64,000 nucleotides of DNA from Candidatus Jettenia caeni. GTDB lineage: Bacteria > Planctomycetota > Brocadiia > Brocadiales > Brocadiaceae. How positions within the stretch are numbered: the stretch's first letter is position 1; every line of letters begins with the position of its first letter. Location: assembly GCA_000296795.1 (NCBI GenBank), contig BAFH01000003.1, forward strand, positions 1,612,401 through 1,676,400. Direction: 5' to 3'. Both the position numbers and the translations under genes were made by a program. The notes under the pieces were generated by a model. The model had not been told where the DNA came from, searched no databases, and saw nothing but the letters and a program-made list of their open reading frames with translations. This document shows positions 30,021-39,334 of this stretch, in pieces.

Positions 30021-30578
30021 ATGAAAAAAAATAAAATTTCTGTAGGGCGAGGCTTTAGCCTTGCTAGGCAACTTAACAACCGGTTGGGGTCTTTCGGTGA
30101 AAACAAAGGCTTTACCCTGATAGAATTGATTATTGTTCTGTCTGTTATCGGTATTCTAACAGGTATAATACTTCCTGTTTTTCTGCATGGTGGACTTGAT
30201 GAATCTGTCAGTACATTACGGAGCAGTGTATTTTCTGCAAAGACCCTTGCTATAACGAAACGAAAACCTTGCAGACTGATCTTGAATGCCGATTATTATA
30301 CGAATCCTGATTTCTCACCCTGCACACTCGTTGTGGAAGACACAGAAGAGACGTTTAAAAAAAGGTATCGACTTCCGCGGTATATAAGATTTTGGCAATA
30401 TAATGCTACAGATTTTACCAGTGGGACAAAAACTATTTACTTCGAGCCTCATGGTATTTCTCATAACGTGGCCGGTAATAACGTCCCACAAGATACTATT
30501 ATTACATTAAAAGATGTAAAAACGGGACTAATAACTACCCGGACAATTATTGGTAACACTTGTCAGATGAAAAAATAA
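30021..30578 (+). CDS. Pseudopilin (GspH/GspG-like) with a repeat-derived leader
   Basis: 185 residues. The prepilin motif is KGFTLIELIIVLSVIGILTG, with peptidase cleavage after Gly at about residue 30 and the key Glu five residues later. The leader is unusually long (about 30 residues) because 30042-30065 is a copy of the GTAGGGCGAGGCTTTAGCC repeat read in frame. An in-frame TTG about eight codons before the cleavage site could be the original start. A GCTGCCTTTGGCAGC hairpin (30001-30015) occupies the place of the ribosome site. The C-terminal half is a beta-rich globular head without recognised residues. Confidence 0.82.
   Translation: MKKNKISVGRGFSLARQLNNRLGSFGENKGFTLIELIIVLSVIGILTGIILPVFLHGGLDESVSTLRSSVFSAKTLAITKRKPCRLILNADYYTNPDFSPCTLVVEDTEETFKKRYRLPRYIRFWQYNATDFTSGTKTIYFEPHGISHNVAGNNVPQDTIITLKDVKTGLITTRTIIGNTCQMKK
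30042..30065 (+). repeat. Half of the composite REP repeat inside a pseudopilin leader
   Basis: GTAGGGCGAGGCTTTAGCCT matches the first hairpin of the element at 32283-32357 with one difference. It encodes VGRGFSLA in the pseudopilin leader. Confidence 0.75.
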
Positions 30579-30593
30579 CAATCGATTTTACAT

Positions 30594-31298
30594 ATGTTTC
30601 CACGATCAAAAAATAAAGAACAAAAGGAACAAGGGTTTACCCTCATTGAAATCCTCGTTGCCATTTTTGTGCTGGTGATTGGCATATTTGGTGTTATGGC
30701 GCTATTTCCGGTAGGTATACATAAAACCAGTAAAATTGCGAAGACAACCCTCGGTGCCGTTTCAGCCGAGGTTCCCCTTGCTTATGCATCGTATAAGTAT
30801 CCGGAGAATTCAGGAAGTCCGGATTATCATATTCAGGATATTGTAAACCTTATATCAGGGACAGATATCCCTGCCTGTTATTTTTATCCAGGTACGGGTG
30901 TTATTGCAATACCAGGTAATTCCCTGTACGGATGGAATACAGCCATTGTCCCTGTTGATATGAGTACCCCTGGCAATGGGACTGCAACGTCGATAGCAGA
31001 AACCTATCTTTTCAGGCAACAAACTGCTGTGTATAAGAATTATACAACCAATAATGGCACAGCCACCTTTACGTATAACAGTGCGATAGTATCTAACGTC
31101 TCCAATATCAATACGATTTCAGTCAATCATTTTATCGGTAATATCCAAAATCGCATCTGGTATCGTGTAGTAGCTGTTAATGAATTGGCGGGTAGTATAA
31201 CAATCGGATATCCCTATGAATATGAGACTACAAGCGCTGCTTATATTTCTACAAATACTATTGTAGGTCTCTATAATACCATGCTTACTTCACATTGA
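30594..31298 (+). CDS. Pseudopilin (GspI/PilV-like)
   Basis: 234 residues, 15 bp after the previous stop. Class III leader of 14 residues ending in QG, then FTLIEILVAIFVLVIGIFGVMALFPVG, the N-methylation and membrane/helix segment typical of minor pseudopilins. The C-terminal part is long for GspI and rich in Thr, Asn and Tyr, ending in extended strands. Probably a tip pseudopilin of the secretion pseudopilus. Confidence 0.85.
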   Translation: MFPRSKNKEQKEQGFTLIEILVAIFVLVIGIFGVMALFPVGIHKTSKIAKTTLGAVSAEVPLAYASYKYPENSGSPDYHIQDIVNLISGTDIPACYFYPGTGVIAIPGNSLYGWNTAIVPVDMSTPGNGTATSIAETYLFRQQTAVYKNYTTNNGTATFTYNSAIVSNVSNINTISVNHFIGNIQNRIWYRVVAVNELAGSITIGYPYEYETTSAAYISTNTIVGLYNTMLTSH

Positions 31299-31346
31299 TA
31301 TCTTGCGCAATATCCTTATATAAATATAAGCAAACGTTAAATCGCT

Positions 31347-32006
31347 ATGAAAAAAAGACATAATGGTTTTACCTTGCTGGAGTTGTTGATCGTTATAGCA
31401 CTCACGGGTGTTCTGTGGGGTGTAGCTTATACCCTGTTGTATCAGTCTAAAAAGGTATTTTCTCTATCGGAAAATAAACTGGAAATGTATCAATATGCAA
31501 GGATCGCTATAAGCGACATTTCCCGAAACCTGAAGGGGGCGATACTGAAAGATACCGTGGATTATTTTAAATCTTTTACCCCATTGGAAGCAACCGGACT
31601 TACTCCCCCGCCTAAAGACAATAGCAGTATCCTTACCTTCCTGTCACTGACGCCGAACGGCTCCTCTACGCCAGTTACCCTTCTTACCTATTACGTAAAT
31701 AACGTAGACGAATTGATGCTGGCACACTATAATGATGCCTCTTATATCTATGGAAGTGTGTCGGGCTTTGATCCTCATGATGCTACATTCTATAAACTGG
31801 CGGCAAATATAAATTATTTCAACCTCGCATACGGCATTGGAAATACCTGGGTAAATGCCTGGAATAGTACTGATGGAATTACAACTGGTCGCTTGCCTGA
31901 TTCGGTTAAAGTAACATTACAAATATATGGTACAGGCACCGGCGGTATGATGGAAATAGGTACTTTTACTACGGAAATCATGATTCCCTGCCGTGTGACA
32001 CACTAA
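31347..32006 (+). CDS. Pseudopilin (GspJ-like)
   Basis: 219 residues. Short leader MKKRHNG, cleavage site NG/FTLLELLIVIALTG, then an amphipathic helix (LSENKLEMYQYARIAISDISRNL) as in GspJ/PilW-type minor pseudopilins. The globular part is beta-rich. It follows the GspI-like gene by 48 bp in the same operon. Its stop codon abuts a MITE-like element that starts at 32007. Confidence 0.85.
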   Translation: MKKRHNGFTLLELLIVIALTGVLWGVAYTLLYQSKKVFSLSENKLEMYQYARIAISDISRNLKGAILKDTVDYFKSFTPLEATGLTPPPKDNSSILTFLSLTPNGSSTPVTLLTYYVNNVDELMLAHYNDASYIYGSVSGFDPHDATFYKLAANINYFNLAYGIGNTWVNAWNSTDGITTGRLPDSVKVTLQIYGTGTGGMMEIGTFTTEIMIPCRVTH

Positions 32007-32237
32007 ATTATAGCATCCAATAGATGAAATCGGACAAAATGTAGTGCATGAGTCTTTGGTTGTATGCTGGTATAGGGAATGTTACGGAATCTCTCAACAT
32101 GTCATTGCGAGGGTCTTCTCCGAAGCAATCTCTTCTGAAACTTGTAAAGGATTGCTTCGGACAGTACCCTCGCAATGGCTGGCGGGGTAGTCTTTCTTCT
32201 GTTGAGGATATGTTCGGTTTCATCATTGAAATACTAT
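32007..32237. mobile_element. MITE-like element with the CATTGCGAGG palindrome
   Basis: The ends TATAGCATCCAAT...GATGAAATCGGACA (32010-) and, inverted, TATAGTATTTCAATGATGAAACC (ending 32237) are imperfect terminal inverted repeats. The middle (32101-32178) is the GTCATTGCGAGGG...CCCTCGCAATGGC palindrome. The right ~60 bp (32178-32237) match 39335-39395 in inverted orientation at about 80 percent identity. Short frames on either strand of both copies (peptide TEERLP...LRG) are repeat artefacts. Confidence 0.75.
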
Positions 32238-32282
32238 AGGTCATTGGCGACTTTTTTGTATCCTGTTATCTCTTATTACGAT

Positions 32283-32357
32283 GTAGGGCAAGGCTTTAGC
32301 CTTGTCACCCGCTTAAACACGTACACGGGGAATAGCAACCCGAAAGGGTTGCCCTGC
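32283..32357 (+). repeat. Composite REP element, copy 2 (two hairpins)
   Basis: GTAGGGCAAGGCTTTAGCCT, a spacer of about 30 bp, then GCAACCCGAAAGGGTTGCCC. It matches 1493-1568 read on the minus strand. It lies just upstream of the GspK-like gene. Confidence 0.7.
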
Positions 32358-32387
32358 AGAATGAAATTTGAAATAAAGTAGACTCGT

Positions 32388-34976
32388 ATGGACAATAAAG
32401 ACGATAAAAAAAATGCAGGGTATGTCATCATTGTTGTGGCAGTTATTCTGGTAGCCATTTCTCTTATGGGGATGGTATTTTTGAACATTACGAGTATCGA
32501 TTTTACAGCCACCGATAATTATGTCAACAATGTTCAGGCTGAAATGGCTGCCCATGCCGGACTTGAATATGCCATGTACGTGTTACGAATGGACAAGTAT
32601 GGCACGGATACTATGGTTTATAACGGTAATAATTATTGTTACATTGGTACAACAACGCTGGGTTACGATGAAAATTATGATGCGTACACGGAAGAATGGT
32701 TGGGTACGGGAACGGGCAAGATATTTTGTAATACTACGGCTGCCAGCAATGATGTTGATAATAATGGAGATGGCGTCCTGGATTCTCAATGGATAGATGC
32801 CCCTTTTTCCTTAGATAAAAAGGTAAAGGCACAATACGCCATTCTCATCGAGGATACCGGAGAATCGCGGATTAATGTCAATGTGACGGGGAATATTGTA
32901 GGGGCAACGGGAGCATTTCTCTACGGTACAGGTGCAACTACCTATGATATAAGATTACAAGATATTCTTACTGACAGCATAGCAAAAGATATCATCGGAA
33001 CGAGCACTGGCCGGTGTGGTACCGATGGTGTACCGGGTAATACAGGGACAATAGCAGCTCAGTTACAAGCTCGTAATCCCATGGGTGACGACCGCCCGTT
33101 TAACATGCTGGATGCTGTTGATGTATGTTTTGGGACGTATACATCGCCTGCGATTTATCAATCAAGATTACGCAATATTATTAACAATGAAACCCTTTTC
33201 CAAAATATAAGAAATAGCCTTACTATGTATTCTTTCGATAATATTATAACTCCAACTGGTACCCTTAGCGCTTTACAGATGGGAAGTAATTATTACCGTC
33301 TGAATATCAATACTGCATCCGTTGCCGACATTTCTACACAATTGAAGCATTGTGTGTTTGGTACAGATACCTTAACGGCAGATCAGATTGCAACCCATAT
33401 TAAAGATTATAGAGATGCGGATGATAGTATCACAGTCTATAATGACAGATATGGCTTAGAGGCCCACCCGTTTATCAATGAACTTTATTATGCCACTGCT
33501 ACAGCATACCATAGAGTTGAACTCGTAAATCCATTTAATCGCAGTATTGATATTGGAGGCTGGAATCTTATCGTTAACAGGGGAGGGACGGTTACCGTAT
33601 ACACGTTAGGCGCTGCAACAATAAGCGCAGCGCCTTCTGCATCAAATCCTGTATACTATGTTTTAGGTGATAATGCATCAGCCACCCTTACAACAAACCT
33701 TATGGTAAGTAGTCCTGGTCCTCTCAATATTTATGACTATGATAGCGATGGTATTCCGATAGAAGTTACTGTTACCCTGAAAGAGTCCACGCATAATGTT
33801 ATCGTAGATCAGGCGTATCCAAGCGCCTATATTAATACCGTTAGTATCCTTGGTCTTATTGATGCTCTTATACAAAAGGTGCTGGCATGTGGAGTTCCGC
33901 CTGAAAGCGGCCTTTTAACGAAATTGTATAATGCAAGAGGCGATTTGGCGGAAACACCGCCTGATTGTGACGCTGCTGAACCTAATCTGAATTCCTTTAT
34001 TCATATGGTTGATGGTTTGAAAGGGAGCAAAAGTCCAGCATGGAAGGAATGTATTAATATCAATGGCGATGAATTTATGAGCCGTGCACAATATATTATC
34101 GATACCTGTGCGAATCCACCTTCGGCAAGGGCGTCCATTGGTCAAAGAAAAATTCCGATCATAGAACGTTCCGATAACTGGTCAGGTTCACCTGCGAACA
34201 AAACAATAGGTACTAACAATATAAATTTTACCAATACTCGTCAACTGATAATTGCTAACAAGGACTTTATTTCGCCTGGCGAGTTAGGTTCTCTGCTAAC
34301 GGTGGGTTATAATACTAATTACTCTTACACGATGGATGCATCGTACGCTACATCCACGAATTATGTTGATAATGCAAAGATAAATCTTTTCGGAGGTACC
34401 TATACTACTGTTCAGGAGTATTTTACCATAGCAGACCCAAGAGATGATACTATTGACGATGACGCCGATGGCGCTATTGGTACCGATACCGGTAACCAGA
34501 CTGGTGATATTGATGGTCCTGAAATTCAGGTACCTGGCCGTATCAATATCAACACTGCGCTATCTGGTGTATTAGCAGCCTTACCGGGTACCAGCACAAA
34601 TACTTCTATGGGCACGTGGAGTGCATTAATCCAGTCTGAAATGGGATATTCCCTGATAAACAACATCATAAATGCGCGTCCGTTTAGTACTGTTGGACAG
34701 ATAACAAGTGTTACCGGGATGGATTATTTTTCGAACGATAATATGGATAATGACGATGATGGATTTGTTGATGACAAGGATGAAAAAGACCTTATATTTA
34801 CCTCCATTTCAAATCTTCTTACCACCCACACCAATGTATTTACTGTGTACGTTACCGCTCGCATTGTTAATGCTGATGTATCTCAGACATTGGCTGAAAA
34901 AAAGTTAGTGGCAATTGTTGATCGGTCTGTTACCCCTGTTAAAATACGGTATTTCCGATGGATGACTGAATGGTGA
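32388..34976 (+). CDS. gspK: GspK-like minor pseudopilin / PilX-type exported protein with Asp-rich Ca-binding loops
   Basis: 862 residues, more than twice the usual GspK length. The N-terminus (KNAGYVIIVVAVILVAISLMGMVF) lacks the canonical Phe/Glu but has the charged leader and long hydrophobic helix of GspK/PilX. Helix-hairpin-helix-like signatures typical of GspK appear twice: YRLNINTASVADISTQL (about 305) and GRININTALSGVLAALPG (about 720). Four acidic DxDxDG-type loops (DVDNNGDGVLD near 125, YDYDSDGI near 453, DDDADGAIG near 690, DNDDDGFVDD near 790) resemble EF-hand/thrombospondin-3 calcium sites. It is last in the pseudopilin operon and probably caps the tip. Confidence 0.82.
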   Translation: MDNKDDKKNAGYVIIVVAVILVAISLMGMVFLNITSIDFTATDNYVNNVQAEMAAHAGLEYAMYVLRMDKYGTDTMVYNGNNYCYIGTTTLGYDENYDAYTEEWLGTGTGKIFCNTTAASNDVDNNGDGVLDSQWIDAPFSLDKKVKAQYAILIEDTGESRINVNVTGNIVGATGAFLYGTGATTYDIRLQDILTDSIAKDIIGTSTGRCGTDGVPGNTGTIAAQLQARNPMGDDRPFNMLDAVDVCFGTYTSPAIYQSRLRNIINNETLFQNIRNSLTMYSFDNIITPTGTLSALQMGSNYYRLNINTASVADISTQLKHCVFGTDTLTADQIATHIKDYRDADDSITVYNDRYGLEAHPFINELYYATATAYHRVELVNPFNRSIDIGGWNLIVNRGGTVTVYTLGAATISAAPSASNPVYYVLGDNASATLTTNLMVSSPGPLNIYDYDSDGIPIEVTVTLKESTHNVIVDQAYPSAYINTVSILGLIDALIQKVLACGVPPESGLLTKLYNARGDLAETPPDCDAAEPNLNSFIHMVDGLKGSKSPAWKECININGDEFMSRAQYIIDTCANPPSARASIGQRKIPIIERSDNWSGSPANKTIGTNNINFTNTRQLIIANKDFISPGELGSLLTVGYNTNYSYTMDASYATSTNYVDNAKINLFGGTYTTVQEYFTIADPRDDTIDDDADGAIGTDTGNQTGDIDGPEIQVPGRININTALSGVLAALPGTSTNTSMGTWSALIQSEMGYSLINNIINARPFSTVGQITSVTGMDYFSNDNMDNDDDGFVDDKDEKDLIFTSISNLLTTHTNVFTVYVTARIVNADVSQTLAEKKLVAIVDRSVTPVKIRYFRWMTEW

Positions 34977-35064
34977 TACAACGATTGGAATTTCGGTAGT
35001 TACAAATTTTAAGTAAGTATGAATTTTGTTTACTTCTGGCTTGTCCGGATTGGGAGGTGTTTTT

Positions 35065-35559
35065 GTGATTATTTATTCTGGTAAAAAAATACAGGTTCGA
35101 AAGGATGAGATTATCTTAGACGATGGGAGAAAGGCAATGAGGGAAACCGTAGAGCATCCGGGTTCAGCCGCTATTATCCCTTTTATTTCGGAACATGAAA
35201 TTCTTCTTATCCAGCAATACAGACATGCCATCAAAGAGACAATTTACGAGATTCCTGCCGGTACCCTTGATAAGGGTGAGACCTTTTATACGTGTGCGGA
35301 GCGTGAATTAGAAGAAGAGACAGGCTATAGAGCCGGTATACTAGAGCCGCTTATAATTCTCTATCCCTCTCCGGGCATTCTCGGTGAAACTATGCATCTC
35401 TTTAAAGCAACAAAGCTCACAAAAACTCAAACGAATTATCAGGTGGATGAATCAATTAAGGGTATTGTACAAGTTAAATTGAGTGAGGCATTCGATATGA
35501 TAAGGAAAGGCATACTACGGGATGCGAAAACGGTATGTAGTATCTTGATGTGTAAATAG
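35065..35559 (+). CDS. Nudix hydrolase, ADP-ribose pyrophosphatase-like
   Basis: 164 residues from the GTG at 35065, chosen because GGGAGG lies 7 bp upstream; the frame is open to a TTG at 35026. The Nudix box is complete: G-x5-E-x7-R-E-L-x-E-E-x-G (GTLDKGE ... ERELEEETGY), about residues 62-84. The flanking strands (LLIQQYRHAIKETIYEIPAG and a proline about 15 residues after the box) match the NudF-type ADP-ribose pyrophosphatase group, which removes ADP-ribose and related diphosphates using Mg2+. It stands alone, convergent with the CDF gene. Confidence 0.88.
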   Translation: MIIYSGKKIQVRKDEIILDDGRKAMRETVEHPGSAAIIPFISEHEILLIQQYRHAIKETIYEIPAGTLDKGETFYTCAERELEEETGYRAGILEPLIILYPSPGILGETMHLFKATKLTKTQTNYQVDESIKGIVQVKLSEAFDMIRKGILRDAKTVCSILMCK

Positions 35560-35671
35560 ATTTCTCATGTAATTTATGATAATGCTAGTACAGCATCATG
35601 GTAATTTTTAGCACTACTACAGATTCAAGAGCGATGAGTATTTCCTTACCAGTGAGAAATTATTTGCTTTT

Positions 35672-36523
35672 CTAGATAGGGTCTATATGTACAAAGGCCT
35701 TATGAATACCCTCAATACTCTCAACTGCTCTTTGTACATTTTTCCCAATATCATGTGCTTGGGTCAGTGTTAGATGCTGATCTAAGGATATGTGAATTTC
35801 AACATGAATATAATGTCCTACATAATGTGCACGGACATCATGGATTTCAATAACACCGGAAACGGCTTCAGATTTTCTTTTTATTTCTTCCATAATATTC
35901 GGTTCAGGCTGCTTACCCATAAGGTAATCAATATTTTGCACACCAATCTTATATCCTGCGTAAATAATCCAAAAACTAATAAGGATTGCAGAGATATCAT
36001 CCATTTGCGGATATCCAAAAAATCCGCAGATGACTCCCACCATAGCGGCAAGAGACACATATACATCATTCCTGCTATCAATAGAACTTGCCATGAGGGC
36101 AGGGCTATTGATATCATGACTTATCTTTTTGAAATATTGAGACATGACAAATTTCATACCTATTGATATAACGAGCACGACAATCGTATAAGAGCCGATT
36201 TTATGTTCATGTGCTTTTACCATATTAAACGTAGATGTATGTAACATCTCGAAGCCCAGGATACCGGCAAAGATCGCAACAATCAAACCCGCGATAGGCT
36301 CTGCCCGGTGATGACCAAACGGATGTCCTTCATCCGCCTGTTTCGAAGAAGTCTTTACAGCAAAGAAAATAATTACTGAAGAAATGACATCAGTAACCGA
36401 ATTCACGGCATCAGAAATAACCGCCAAACTGTTCGACATGAGACCAGCTGTAATCTTAATAGCGAATAGAAAGGCGTTACAAGCGATCATAATAATAGTT
36501 GCATTACGGCCTTTATTGTTCAT
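35672..36523 (-). CDS. Cation diffusion facilitator (CDF) metal exporter, FieF-like
   Basis: 283 residues with six predicted helices and a C-terminal cytoplasmic domain. CDF signatures: the first metal site SDAVNSVTD (helix II), HPFGHHRAEP after helix III, and the second site helix with SSIDSRNDV. The cytoplasmic part contains the HDVRAHYVGHYIHVEIHISLDQ strand pattern of the ZT_dimer domain. It would export Zn2+ or Fe2+ in exchange for protons. Which metal cannot be decided from the motifs. Confidence 0.92.
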   Translation of the reverse strand: MNNKGRNATIIMIACNAFLFAIKITAGLMSNSLAVISDAVNSVTDVISSVIIFFAVKTSSKQADEGHPFGHHRAEPIAGLIVAIFAGILGFEMLHTSTFNMVKAHEHKIGSYTIVVLVISIGMKFVMSQYFKKISHDINSPALMASSIDSRNDVYVSLAAMVGVICGFFGYPQMDDISAILISFWIIYAGYKIGVQNIDYLMGKQPEPNIMEEIKRKSEAVSGVIEIHDVRAHYVGHYIHVEIHISLDQHLTLTQAHDIGKNVQRAVESIEGIHKAFVHIDPI

Positions 36524-36878
36524 ATCTGATGTATGGTAAAAATAAAATCTATAAAGGGATATAAAAAATACAAAGAAATCTTGTAATATTTACAAAATTT
36601 AACCATGAAATACCACTAAATAATTTTTATTGTTGTCTTAGTATATCTTTAAATTTATTTGATTTTATATATTAGAACTACTTCTCCGAAAGCCTGTTTG
36701 AAAATGGTATAACGCTTGCATTCTCTTTCTTGATCTTTAGGAAGTAGGGGTACGTTGCCACGTGTCCTAAGGGAACTGATATCTACGGTAAGTGAATGAG
36801 AGTTCCAAAAGACATAATTTCATATTGAGGAATTTCAAAGTCTAGAGTAAATGATATTCGGAGACATATTCGAAGGTT

Positions 36879-36902
36879 GGTTCAATCGTCCCCGATTGAA
36901 CC
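36879..36902. repeat. 24-bp palindrome, first of a pair
   Basis: GGTTCAATCG, loop TCCC, CGATTGAACC: perfect 10-bp arms. The whole 36524-37218 gap shows no gene. It holds this pair of palindromes, a GCTGCCGAAGGCAGC hairpin near 37000 and the G-rich repeat at 37051. Confidence 0.75.
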
Positions 36903-36966
36903 GAAACAGTTATTTGGTTGTATCTTTCCACACGAGCTCACATGCTCGATTTCAGTTCAAACGTAT

Positions 36967-36990
36967 GGTTCAATCGAGGACGATTGAACC
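36967..36990. repeat. 24-bp palindrome, second of a pair
   Basis: Same 10-bp arms as 36879-36902 with a different loop (AGGA). The two are 64 bp apart and enclose a GAGCTCACATGCTCGA stretch. Confidence 0.75.
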
Positions 36991-37050
36991 AGCGAAATTG
37001 CTGCCGAAGGCAGCCTAACTTACTTAATGTATAGGAATTTCAAATTGCCA

Positions 37051-37138
37051 GTTCCTTCCCCTTGATGGGGGAGGTTAGGTGGGGGTGAACAAGCAAGCAG
37101 GTCACCCTCACCTTAGTTCCTCCCATCAAGGGAGGGAA
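37051..37138. repeat. G/C-rich imperfect inverted repeat
   Basis: GTTCCTTCCCCTTGATGGGG at the left pairs imperfectly with the complement of the right end CTCCCATCAAGGGAGGGAA. Small dispersed repeat, no coding capacity. Confidence 0.55.
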
Positions 37139-37218
37139 AAATTTGTAGGTAAGTTGCCGAAGGCTTAACTTAAAAATAAATTGTGATTATTTGAGAAATT
37201 TTTAGAGAATTATCACAG

Positions 37219-37794
37219 ATGAGAATATTTATTCGATTTGTAATACTTATAGTATGCATTATCATGACGATTGTTGGTGCGATCTTTCTGGAAATACTCC
37301 TTGATCTTACGGGTCTGGAATCCATAAAACACCTTATCGGGACGATTGGCTCCATCCTTATAATAATATCAATCGTTTACTCTTTAAGGAAAAGAAAGTT
37401 TATTTTTAAATCAGGCAAATTAAAACAGTGGCTCATTATCCATGAGTGGATGACTATTGCTGGAACAAGTCTTGTCTTTGTTCACGGTGGATTCCATGGA
37501 CATGCTGTTGTTCCACTCTTAACAACAGGTGTTATGTTTGTAACGATGGTAAGCGGACTTGTCGGTAGATATCTCTATTTGTATGTATGCGAGGAACTCT
37601 CGTCGAGAAAAAAAGAGCCGGAAGAAAAAAGATTTCCCAAAGAGGAAATCGAGGATACTATCTCATTCCTTGTTATTACCCATAGAGCCATGAGGCACTG
37701 GCGTACAATCCATATCCCTATCGTCTTTGTTTTAGCCATGATGGTGACATTTCATGTTTTATCTGCCCTATATTATGATGGGTTTTGGCAATAA
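37219..37794 (+). CDS. Small multi-span membrane protein, probable b-type cytochrome-like partner
   Basis: 191 residues with about five hydrophobic helices. Histidines fall in helix-flanking positions where b-type haem ligands would be expected: IHEW (about 74), VHGGFHGHAV (about 88-95), THRAMRHWRTIHIP (about 155-168) and TFHVLSALYYDG (about 177-186). This is reminiscent of ferric-reductase-like or cytochrome b561-like membrane domains, but I cannot assign a family. It is followed 68 bp later by a multihaem c cytochrome, so together they may carry electrons between the membrane and the periplasm or paryphoplasm. Confidence 0.65.
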   Translation: MRIFIRFVILIVCIIMTIVGAIFLEILLDLTGLESIKHLIGTIGSILIIISIVYSLRKRKFIFKSGKLKQWLIIHEWMTIAGTSLVFVHGGFHGHAVVPLLTTGVMFVTMVSGLVGRYLYLYVCEELSSRKKEPEEKRFPKEEIEDTISFLVITHRAMRHWRTIHIPIVFVLAMMVTFHVLSALYYDGFWQ

Positions 37795-37862
37795 TTTGAT
37801 GACAAACGGGTATACCTGCGAATTTAATTTCTTAACAAAAAATCTTTATTAGGTTTTATCAT

Positions 37863-38864
37863 ATGAAAAAAACCATAACAGTTGTTTTGCTTACCACGAT
37901 GGTGATAATCATTCTTATTTGGGCTGTAGGCTTAAGATTTCCAACTCATATATACTCCCCTGATGATCTCCATAAAGATCATCAGGGTATTCAAGACTGC
38001 CGACAATGTCATATCCCTTTTAAAGGTGCAGCCTCAGGTTTATGCATGACCAGTGATTGCCATACCATTGATAGATTATCGCAACTTTCAAATAAACTAT
38101 TATCCGACCTACATATCTCCTATGCCAGGCAAGATTGTCTGCATTGCCATACCGAACATAAAGGAATTGCAGGAAAGATTACGAAGCCTTTTGATCACAA
38201 GACGATTGATGTGAGCATATTACATGAATGTTTTGCCTGTCATACTGTAGATTATCAAAAGGCCCATCCGGGTAAATATAACACGGATTGCAATATGTGT
38301 CACATTTCAACTACGGGATGGAAAATTATTTCGTTTAACCATAATACTATTTTAGGTAAAACGGCCTGTACAACGTGTCATTCCATGCCGAAGGATGAAA
38401 AACATAAAAAATTTCCAGAAACCTGTGAGACCTGCCATACAACAAAGAATTGGAGAGAGATCCTTTTTAACCATGATGCACTTGATTCGATGCAAGTCTG
38501 CATAGAATGCCATAAAAAACCTTCAGATAACCTCCATGCCACTATCTCTGAAGACTGTAGGGTATGCCACTCAACAAAAAAATGGAAACCTGCAAACTTC
38601 GACCACGATACATATTTTCCTCTTACAGGAGATCATTGTGTCTCATGTAATATCTGTCATCAAAGCGGTAATTATCAGCAATATACCTGTTTAAATTGCC
38701 ACGAGCACAATACTTCTCACATACGCCATGAGCATGAAGAGCACGGTATATACGATTATGGGAACTGTTTAAGATGCCATAAAATGACGGTTGATGGGAA
38801 GAGTTATGGGAATCCTGCCGCTGAGGCTTATGATGATGAAGGGGATGAGGGAGAAGATGATTAA
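37863..38864 (+). CDS. Membrane-anchored 11-12-haem cytochrome c
   Basis: 333 residues with an uncleaved-looking N-terminal anchor (about 5-26). Eleven standard CXXCH motifs are visible (CRQCH, CLHCH, CFACH, CNMCH, CTTCH, CETCH, CIECH, CRVCH, CNICH, CLNCH, CLRCH). In addition CMTSDCH, near residue 60, is a CX4CH motif that could hold a twelfth haem. Histidines between motifs (FDH, FNH, FDH) recur as likely distal ligands, as in tandem cytochrome c3/c7 modules. The C-terminus is very acidic (DDEGDEGEDD). Probably an electron-transfer partner of the membrane protein just upstream. Confidence 0.87.
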   Translation: MKKTITVVLLTTMVIIILIWAVGLRFPTHIYSPDDLHKDHQGIQDCRQCHIPFKGAASGLCMTSDCHTIDRLSQLSNKLLSDLHISYARQDCLHCHTEHKGIAGKITKPFDHKTIDVSILHECFACHTVDYQKAHPGKYNTDCNMCHISTTGWKIISFNHNTILGKTACTTCHSMPKDEKHKKFPETCETCHTTKNWREILFNHDALDSMQVCIECHKKPSDNLHATISEDCRVCHSTKKWKPANFDHDTYFPLTGDHCVSCNICHQSGNYQQYTCLNCHEHNTSHIRHEHEEHGIYDYGNCLRCHKMTVDGKSYGNPAAEAYDDEGDEGEDD

Positions 38865-39334
38865 ATGAGTGATGGAAATAAAAATTTCAGATCTCATCTC
38901 TCATTACCCATTAGCTGGCAGTTTTAATGTCTGAATATAGATAATTTATGTCTACTTTCCGCACCTATTTACAGGTCTTTATTTATTAATAAGTTACAAA
39001 ACTGTAAATTTGGCAGCTAAAAAATTAAGTTGCGTAATATCAATAACTTATGACTTTTAAGTGCGGAATGTGGGTTTATGTATGATTCCGATAATTTCAA
39101 TAATTGCCAGTTACAGATGAAAAACCCTAAATTTAATTAGGTAAAGTACTTATACTTTAGATGAAACATAACTTGTTATCTGGCGTTCCATTTGCTGTAT
39201 CATAGGTTGACATTCTTAACTAAATTATCATGATAAAATAAAAGGAAGTGATTATGATCACTGAAAAAATATCTAAAGTATTTTATTCTTAATGTATCCT
39301 TGAATAGCTTTCATAATCATTATCATTTGCTATG

